Below are positions 56,422 to 64,000 of a stretch of 64,000 nt of DNA, piece by piece. Every line of letters starts with the position of its first letter. The first letter of the stretch is position 1. The notes beneath the pieces were generated by a model. That model was not told where the DNA came from, did not search any database, and saw nothing but the letters and a program-made list of their open reading frames with translations. The stretch is from Daldinia sp. FL1419. Taxonomy: Eukaryota > Ascomycota > Sordariomycetes > Xylariales > Hypoxylaceae. The stretch spans positions 1 to 64,000 of the forward strand of contig MU623379.1 of NCBI GenBank assembly GCA_025201765.1. Direction: 5' to 3'. The translations under genes were made by a program, and so were the position numbers.

Positions 56422-58604
56422 GAAGAGTGTAGTATATTAGACGACCAAATCTGGTCATACGGTGTCACAAATCTCTTTCGGGTGCTTTGGGCTCATAGAG
56501 GATGGTTTCTGGTCGGGAGGCATTTTGCTCTGTTTCAAAGCTCCAAGGAATCGACAAAGCTTCCTTGTACATTCTAGGCACTTCACGTATTCGAGAAGGA
56601 CCGGATCTTGCTTCATGATATACCCACACGGCTTCTTATTTCTGTTTTACTACTGAACAACGGCTATCTACATTACATTACATTTCTTCTTCGTCACTTT
56701 CAGCGAGAGGCTTAGTCAAAAACTCACATAGCCCAATTTCTCCATTCTATCGGCGCCAGTTGGATAACTAGGATTTGGTTGGCCCTTTGTTTTAGCATTT
56801 TCGAGCGCAGTCCTGCTGCCGAAGGTATAGGATTGGGAATCCTATTCCTGGCGATTGGCATACGCCGTTTTATTCGTGTACAACTCTCTGGGGGCGTTCT
56901 TGGTTAGGTACGCGGGGAGCTAGGATGAAGGATGGTGATGAATACATACCGCACGTATGTGCGTATGGCAAAGTTTATGTCTGCGGGCAAATACAAATGG
57001 TAACGAAAACTACGCCGTTAAAAGAAATTATCGAAGGTACAATTATTCAAAAATGTGCAGGTTATGGCTGTGTATAGACACTTTTGGACCATCCTTAAGA
57101 CAAGAAACCCCTGAATATATTCAGACCGAGTATTTCCCCTCAGTACTATCTTATGATATTGACCGATGCTGGACGTGTATTCACGTTAAATCACCGTATA
57201 ATTTCAACAGTCATATATCTTATATGATCTAGCATCATGTAATGCAACTTTGAAGTACTTGCATTATTAGGGCATTAGACAACTATATTTCTAGATGCTC
57301 TTGGCTAGGCGTACTGCCGCAGCGGCAATGCTACACGAGGGCTAGAGTATGGTTCCACAAGGAGGTATATAACATGTAGTAGGTCGGAATAGGAGGGACA
57401 CGAAAAACGGGCCAATAGGATAATATCAAACGTCAACATGCAAGACATAACCCGGGCGCCGTGATAGGTCAGAAACCCGGCAGCCGCTCGCATTGGATAA
57501 GAGCTACGGGGATTAATCTACGTCTAGCTGAGCTTGGCTTTGGGAAGGGGGGGCTTGAAGCAATTTATTTTGCCGCCGCTATCTATTGTTTGGTATGGAG
57601 ACTACAACCCGTCGTCGTGGGATTATTAAGAGCGGATTGGCGTTATTGCTTCGTATTATAAATCCTGCGGGATACGGTATAATCAACTGGTCTTGTGACG
57701 CGGGACCTTGCTTGCCGTGTTTATGATTTCGAGCTCCTCCGGATATATAGAGGAAGGTGTAGTAGCTGCGAGGTAACGGTCGAGAGCGCCTAATAAATTA
57801 TCACTACCTAGAATACGAATAGAGTCGTTCCGTTGTTCTCATTATACAAGTTTCGGGGTTTATAAACTAGAGCTTGGCTATTTCTAAACGTGAAAATGCC
57901 GGAAGTCGTGATCCAAGCCATGCCGGTTAGAATACAAGACGAGGGATGGTAATATGGGGTAGGAAGGCAAGACAAACTGTCTCCCTAGCGGTGCCAAACA
58001 ATCATTATATCTGAGCAGTGTAAGTGATACGCTATCTTCTGATAGATAATAGGGCCAACATGAGAATTACGCACAATACTTCTCGGGTATTTCCTAGGGG
58101 AAGTAGTGGTTGTGTAGAGGCCCAAGCCAGGGGTTGTAGGACGTGTAGCATACAAACCTTCGATGCTAGGTAAGATACTAGTATACACCCCCTAGCTATA
58201 ACAATTGGTATTTGCTAGAAGACTTAGAAGAGCCATGTCTAAGTTAACCCCTTTTAATGTCGATCTCTTTGTAAGATGATGTGAAAGTGTGGGGTATAAT
58301 CTTGACTGTTAGACTAATATATTGGTACTGGAAGAGTAGATGTCTATTGCTATCTGGCATGAGGTTATTGGTTTTGATATTGTTGACTCATCTCATAACC
58401 CAGTGCTGTAGTTCCAAAGTACGCCAACCACATAGGTAACCTAACTCACTACTTGATGTAGTCTTAACAATATAAACGTATAGATAGGTAGTCTATGAAC
58501 GCCTATGATAGTGTAAAAACCTCGTGCCCAATAATTACGTCTCCGTCCACATATCTCAGGCAAGTCTATGGGGTATTATATATACAATATATGTAACTTG
58601 TAAA
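56422..58604. other. Intergenic region between convergent genes
   Basis: About 2.2 kb of AT-rich DNA lies between the stops of the AT-hook gene and BMT5. Frames of 60-90 codons occur on both strands without coding character. No repeat, RNA gene or known element was recognised. Confidence 0.55.
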
Positions 58605-59462
58605 TCAATCTTCATCTGAAGACTCATCATCTTGAGCTCTTGAGCGCTTCTTACTACTTCCTGCCTGCGGCCGAGCTTCGTCGTCTTTTCGAACGAATAT
58701 ATAACTTCTGGCAGCCCGCTCTTCTCCCTTCCAACCACCGCCAGTTTCTCCGCTCTTGGTCTTGACCACGCCAAGCGTCCTCGCGTGGTGGTAACCCGGA
58801 TACGCGCTCGCCTGGAATTTAAAGCTGCGCTGGACTTGGAGACCAGTATGCCTAGCAAGGTCTCTAATGTTCCACAGCGTATACGGCTCCCCCTCAAAAA
58901 GTGTAACAATGATTGAGCCACCCGGCGCCAAGGACGGTGTTGCGTGCTTGAAGAATTCAACTAGCAACTCCTGGTTATACCGGACCTGTCGATTGACATC
59001 TGTGCTTTTCCCACCGACGTGAGGGAAATTAAAGATAACCCGGTCCATTATTCCTACGCCATCCTTGCCTTTCTTGTCTAGGAATGGCGCCATTTTGGTA
59101 GCGTCTACGCCGTAAAGAACTTTACTATCTTCAGCCTCAATCTTGGCGATGTTCTCCGGCACGTGGGGGTACTTTTCAACCAATTCCTCGAGGTTCTTTT
59201 CGAGGACGGTGGCAGTGACATCGGCGCAGTAGTGGTGCTCGACCAGGGAGGCCGCGAAGCTGAGGTCGCCGTCGCCGACTAGTAGGATCTTGTCTTCGGG
59301 CGCGAATGGTATCGTGGGCTCGTCGTGTTGCGGTTGTGTATGGTTCTGCTTCTGCTTCTGCTTCTGGGGTTTTGGTTTTGTTACCCCTTGCGGCTTTTGA
59401 CCGCTACCATTGGGCCTTTGCGCTGGTCGAGCATTATGCGCAACCTTCCGCCGCTTCCCCAT
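58605..59462 (-). CDS. BMT5: 25S rRNA (uracil-N3)-methyltransferase BMT5-like
   Basis: The product has 285 residues in one exon. The DUF2431/BMT5 fold starts at IPFAPEDKILLVGDGDLSF, whose VGDGDLSF (62-69) is the SAM-binding glycine loop. DRVIFNFPHVGGKS is the conserved motif after the central strand, followed by RYNQELLVEFFKHA and GGSIIVTLFEGEPY. The yeast enzyme methylates one uridine of 25S rRNA at N3 in the nucleolus. The N-terminus is basic with a lysine/glutamine repeat, and the C-terminus has a basic patch (SKKRSRAQ) before an acidic end; both fit nucleolar location. The frame continues 44 codons upstream, but the ATG at 59462 starts the basic MGKRRK expected of the family. The exact target base is inferred from the family. 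Confidence 0.9.
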   Translation of the reverse strand: MGKRRKVAHNARPAQRPNGSGQKPQGVTKPKPQKQKQKQNHTQPQHDEPTIPFAPEDKILLVGDGDLSFAASLVEHHYCADVTATVLEKNLEELVEKYPHVPENIAKIEAEDSKVLYGVDATKMAPFLDKKGKDGVGIMDRVIFNFPHVGGKSTDVNRQVRYNQELLVEFFKHATPSLAPGGSIIVTLFEGEPYTLWNIRDLARHTGLQVQRSFKFQASAYPGYHHARTLGVVKTKSGETGGGWKGEERAARSYIFVRKDDEARPQAGSSKKRSRAQDDESSDED

Positions 59463-60313
59463 ATTCTCCCTCTGTGGACTATCAATAGCACATAGTGTCG
59501 CGTGTGGTAAAGAACAATAAGACGCGGGCCAGCCGCAATTGGTTGTATGCAAATTCCCGAGACAAGAGGTGTTTAAGTGGGTTCCGTCGTGCAAGATGGG
59601 ATTGGAGGGCGGCAGGTGTGAAAGGTTAAAATAAAAAAATAAAAAAAATAAAACTAAAAAAAATTAAGGTCAGGGTAAGGTGAGGTTGAGGTGAGGTTAT
59701 GTCGGTAAGTGGTGTACAACGTAGCTCCGATGAGGAAAGAAAAATTAGTGGCTCAGAAACCGCGGGACATTCCATCCCACTTTCTGCGGCTAGGTCCCTC
59801 ACGCGGGAACGAGGCATGGGAATCCGCTAGTCTCAATATAGCAATTCCGGGGATTTGGAGATGGGTGAGGTTTATTTTTGGGCCAATGAGACGTCATATT
59901 ATTGGCATATCTTAGGTACATATCTACTTTACATATGTACATCTTATAAGTCTGGGACTCTGGGTGAGTCTGGGTACATGAAGTACGTCACTACGGCTAC
60001 ACGCTACCTACACGTACATATGTACCTAATTCAGGTATCTGCAGATTTGGCCATTCCCGTTTTAGCACGACGTTAAGTCATTCGCGTAAGGCGCCTAACT
60101 TAGGCTTTTGTATTATCTTACACCAAGGAGTATGATCGTGATAGGTAGCCTGGGCAGGTATGCCTTGATAATGATAATAGGGACAATACTTCGTATCGGA
60201 CATGGTGTATTGGTACGATTCAAGAATTAATAATTATATTGTGCGGGCAAGATGAAATTTAAGGATTACCTACTTTCAGAACTGGACAACAAGTATATGC
60301 GTGTATATTGCCG

Positions 60314-60337
60314 TATATGTATATGTATATGTATATC
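60314..60337. repeat. GTATAT hexamer repeat
   Basis: Four tandem GTATAT-type units, intergenic. Confidence 0.75.
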
Positions 60338-61559
60338 GATGTAGCCGACGTGAGCATGTTGTGATTCCACGAAGCTGACATTTTTAGGGAACCAGCCCTA
60401 AGTCTGCCCAAGGTATTTAGTTTGATTGTTAATTTGATTGTGTATTTTGTGCGGTATGTGCGTGTATTAGAGACAAGACCATTCGCGTCGGATCAGGACA
60501 ACGGAAGAACAGGTGCGCTTGGGAACCCTCCTATCTAGGCTGGTTGTCATATGAAATCCAAACCTTACTTTATACTTGAAACGAGGTTACTTTGCCTAGT
60601 AAGTACCTAAGTGAGCAAGAAGATACAACTAGCTGATTAGGTTGTCCTAAACCTTCTAACCTATCTAGCTTATTACTCGTCTAAGGGACAATCATGGGAA
60701 CTTGATAGCCACGCGTATAAGCAACACCTGGGCTCTAGGGATCGTTATTGTCTAGACGAGTCTTGGTGAAGTCGGTATGATCCCTTATACTAGTTACTAT
60801 ACTCGAATCCTATAGATCAATGATATACACGTATGCTTCTGCGCTGGCCGGCGGTGAAGAAGGAAAAAAAAAAAAAAAAAAGGTACAGTTGGCGAATATA
60901 AGTGGCAGATAAAAAAAAATAAAAAAAAAAAGCTATCTCGCTCTTTAGAAGTACATGGGTACCTGCGTATATAGTCGCATTAGGTAGCGCTTCGTCGCGT
61001 CGATCCGATCTCCTCTCAAGTTTGAACCACCCAACGATACCTGGGATTTTAAATTCCTCTGAAAGAGAGATATATGGGAGGCGTATGGAAAATTGATATA
61101 TTTAGGTATTTATCTTTTAAACCAATACATGTGGCTACCTAGTTTGGTATTGAATTTGTAGGGAATTGTAAGGTAGTTAGGTAGTAAGTAGGTACTTTAA
61201 CTTACCTACCTGTACCTAAACCCGTCTGAGCCGGAAGCGGAAGCGGGTCAGGGGTTTCTCCGGGCCAATAAAATAGAATTTAGCTCGCCGCAGAGGGCCA
61301 AGCGCAACTAGACAGCGCAGGGACTTGACTGCATCGGGAAGTCCAGGATGTCCAGGATGTCTTGCTGTTTAATTGTTGCTTTGGTGCTTGGGTCAAGAAA
61401 ATCTCATGGTGATATTGAAGAGTGAGCTTTTCGGATTTTGTTCCTATTGCCACGACATCTCTTTTCATCACCTTTGGGTTTTACTTGGACAAGAGAATTC
61501 GTTCTAATTATCGGATGGGCTGGTTTGAGGAAATTTACTTTTCTCGATTATCCATCTAT

Positions 61560-62027
61560 TTTTTTTTTCTCTCTCTCTCAAACTGCTTACAACTTAATTA
61601 ATCGTGTTTTGGTCGACGCTTTTACACCAGAGTAGAGACTAAATCTTTCCGCCTTCTTTTTTTCCCATCAACACGACACACATCTTTCACTCTCTCTACC
61701 GACACGCAAACATATCCCAGCATTACTTCTCTATAGAAAAGAAGAAGAAAAAAACAGCCACCTGCATCTTCTGCAACTGTTCCATCAGCATACAGAAAAC
61801 AGGCTTTTCTCTTGCCTTTCACACACACACACTCTCTCTTTTTTTTATTCATTTCTATCTGCAAAAGCAGCCTGCTTTTTACCTCTAAATTTCTGTGTAA
61901 TTCAACCAACCCCTAACGAATTTCACGCATCCTTCAACTCTTACACGTCTCACACCCTTCTAATCCTCAATCCATCTAATCCAATCATTATCCTACGCTT
62001 TCCACATTTTCTTCAACTGCTATCACA
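61560..62027 (+). promoter_or_regulatory. Long pyrimidine-rich 5' leader of the last gene
   Basis: Nearly 470 bp on the plus strand are rich in T and C with few G residues, including TTTTTTTTTC, CTCTCTCTC and CACACACAC runs. It ends at the ATG with context CACAATGG. It is probably promoter plus long 5' UTR. A leader intron is possible but not proven. Confidence 0.45.
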
Positions 62028-63937
62028 ATGGGTAGTACGCCCAAAGTCCCCCCCTCCGTTGCGGCGAGTCCTGCAGCAAAGGGGAAAGCTACCGCCGCCT
62101 CCACCACTGCTACCACCAAGAAATCCGCAAATGGTGTCACCAAGCGACCCGGACGCAAGCCTGCCGCCAAGAAAGGTGGTAATCGTGGTAAAGGACGAGG
62201 CCAGAAGAAAGTTTACAGCGATACACGCGTTCAGGCTGCTTATGAGCGCCAGAGGGAACTAAGAGATCTCTACACACAGGTCGCCTTAGCCGTCAAGCCG
62301 GCTCTTGAGGAGGTCGCCGATCAAACCCTTAAGAAGCTGACAGAATCTATGGATGGCCATAAGGGTGTGCCAGAATACTATACCGTCCAAGGACAATTAG
62401 ACCAACAGCTCGAGCGTGTAATTCAGTCCGCTGGCCGAGAGCAACGCACGAGAGATAAAATTGCAAAGAACGGCTACGACCTTAATTGCATATATACTCA
62501 AAAGACATTTACGGTATGTACAATTCTCTTCAATATCTATTCCTCTACTCCGATTTGACTCCCACCCCAATTTCTTTCCTTTCCCATTTACTAACGATCC
62601 CATTAGGATTCTTTCGAGTACCAAACCGAAGAACTTTACGACGGCGCCGAGAACCGCGCCAGCATTCTAGCAGAGCTCCACCGTGAAGGCCAAGCTATTG
62701 ATGTAAGTAAATTTAAACATTTCTTCTTCGCCCACGTCTCCGTTGCGTTTCTGACTAATAACAACCCCGAACAGACACCTGACTTGCATTATCAATATGT
62801 TGACCACATTCCTTACATCTCATTCACCGGTTTATCAGATGATTCCGTTTCCTCCGGCAAAGGCCGTAAGGGGAAGGCCGCTGGTAAGCGGAAGCCGGAT
62901 GATCAACCTGACGGGCAAGCCGATTCCAAGAAGCCTCGGCATACCGGCGGTCTACTAGCCTCGGAGCAACAGCCCGACGGCGTACCTGAGTCTAACGTCG
63001 CAACGCCCACGCCGCCTGATGAGCAGGACTTACCTGTTTCTGGCAAAAACTACCCGGACCTTCCCGCTGGTGCAGGTGAGCCTGACGAGTATGGCGTTCG
63101 CAGTGTGAACAAACGAGCAAAGAGCCCGCGTAATAGGTTCATCGTACCACCCTTATTCCATTTCGACGACAATGAGATAGGATTCCGTGATTCTACCAAT
63201 GACTCTACCCGGAAGGCTACTCGTGCTGTTCGAGGTATCTTCGTCGACACACCCAACTCCAATACTTGGCACTGGGACCACACAGTCAAAGACTATGATG
63301 TTCGAGACTATAGTGACGACACTCTAGACCCAGACCTTGTGAAAAAGCACGGATTACACCCCAAGTATGGCATGTTCCTCCCCAACTCTTCCAATGAGCC
63401 TGAATACAGCCATGAGACTGTCAGGGAAGTCCAACCTGTTGTCGTCGTACCCAACAAGAATACAACTCTTCATGCATCCCGTTCGACCCGACCTATGAGA
63501 ATGGACACGGGGCTGAAAGATGATAGAGTCAAGAACTCTCTCGGAGGCATGCTTCAGCACTTTTGTGAAGACGAAGGCCTTGACCCTGAGGAAATTGTTA
63601 CAGATGAAATGCGGGATCGCGAACGTAAAGCCTGTGAAAGACTTGCTATGTCCGCTGAAGCCACCTCTTCTTCCTTGGATGCAGAAACCCGTGCCCAATC
63701 AGCAGAAGCTGACGGTTCTACACGCAACGACGCCGTGTCTGTTCTTCTTCAGGCTGCCGAAGCCTCGGACGCTGACAGACCCACTCTGCTGTCTCCTAAC
63801 ACACGACCATCTCGCCCTTATGATGCGGTGAGGGACGTCTTTACGAGCGCAGAGCCAGCTCCTATTCGCTCGGAGTGCTACTCAACCAACGGTATTGACG
63901 CGCTTTCTATCTTTGCTGATGCTGCCTTGGAGTTATC

Positions 63938-63968
<31 letters not shown>

Positions 63969-64000
63969 GAACACGCGCAGCAACAGGCACACCAACGAGC
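62028..64000 (+). CDS. Large basic, glutamine-rich protein, truncated by the window edge
   Basis: Exons 62028-62513, 62607-62702 and 62775 to the edge encode at least 602 residues; no stop is reached. Introns of 93 and 72 bp have GTATGT and GTAAGT donors, and both are in phase 0. The N-terminus is rich in alanine, lysine and serine, with a basic KRPGRKP patch resembling an AT hook and a GNRGKGRGQKK stretch. A conserved-looking helical part follows (YERQRELRDLYTQVA, then DNA-independent charged helices through TEELYDGAENRASILAEL). A middle region carries a second basic patch (GKGRKGKAAGKRK) and a folded-looking block around RFIVPPLFHFDDNEIGF and GIFVDTPNSNTWHWD. The end of the window enters polyglutamine. 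Nuclear or chromatin function is suggested by the basic patches only; I do not recognise the family. Confidence 0.75.
63939..63968 (+). repeat. CAA/CAG repeat coding ten glutamines
   Basis: Ten consecutive CAA or CAG codons are followed by further glutamine-rich sequence up to the edge. The mixed codons limit slippage, but the tract may still vary between strains. Confidence 0.85.

Larger units (their letters stand above)
59463..62027. other. Intergenic region between divergent genes
   Basis: About 2.6 kb lies between the starts of BMT5 and the last gene. It contains A-rich tracts at 59629-59664, 60863-60881 and 60911-60931, a GTATAT repeat at 60314-60337, CCTAGGTA half-sites near 61180-61220, and the pyrimidine-rich leader from about 61560. 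No coding frame was recognised. Confidence 0.55.

Overview
This window reads as nuclear DNA of a filamentous ascomycete, most likely a Sordariomycete. The genes carry short introns of about 48-110 bp (one of 350 bp) with GT-AG ends and CTRAY-type branch sites. Their products match fungal orthologues: a BRE1-type RING ligase, SET2, BDP1, RAD23, GPI13, BMT5, a GABA transaminase, a DUF7729 GPI-type protein and a full-size ABCB transporter. The class-level placement is inference from protein character and intron style; no marker gene is present. Long AT-rich intergenic stretches rich in TpA and in a CCTAGGTA-type palindrome separate the genes. I see no rRNA, CRISPR array, intact transposon, virus or secondary-metabolite cluster.

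Layout, left to right. 1-2186 is intergenic and ends in a pyrimidine-rich leader with three tandem CCAAT boxes. 2187-2756 (+) encodes a small single-pass membrane protein with three PxY-type motifs. 2757-5909 is gene-poor and holds possible decayed coding fragments. 5910-6800 (+) is a short-chain dehydrogenase/reductase. 7570-10764 (+) is GPI13. 12047-13232 (-) is a DUF7729 protein with a GC-AG intron. 13233-17364 is empty. 17365-21479 (-) is a 1331-residue ABCB multidrug transporter in three exons. 24576-25478 (+) is a SARAF homologue, tail to tail with BRE1 (25881-28512, -, five exons), which is divergent from BDP1 (29521-31520, +, two exons). RAD23 (32451-34069, -) has seven exons. 35421-36842 (-) is a four-TM protein with a long disordered tail. 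36843-45343 is an 8.5 kb stretch without a recognisable gene. GABA transaminase lies at 45344-46942 (+), SET2 at 48413-51378 (-), an AT-hook protein at 55330-56421 (+), BMT5 at 58605-59462 (-), and a truncated large gene at 62028 to the window edge (+).

The genes do not form a pathway cluster; most are single-copy housekeeping genes. Some themes recur: co-transcriptional histone marking (BRE1 for H2B ubiquitin, SET2 for H3K36 methylation), ubiquitin handling (BRE1, RAD23, possibly the PxY protein), RNA synthesis and rRNA modification (BDP1, BMT5), and GPI-anchor biosynthesis beside a probable GPI-anchored product (GPI13, DUF7729). I did not find a convincing undescribed system. The observations most worth checking are the dispersed CCTAGGTA palindromes (including a 28-bp perfect palindrome), the GC-AG intron with a TA microsatellite, a tRNA-like relic, a 16-bp perfect hairpin, and the SARAF and PxY membrane proteins. 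Exon joins were deduced by eye from splice signals, frame and family similarity.
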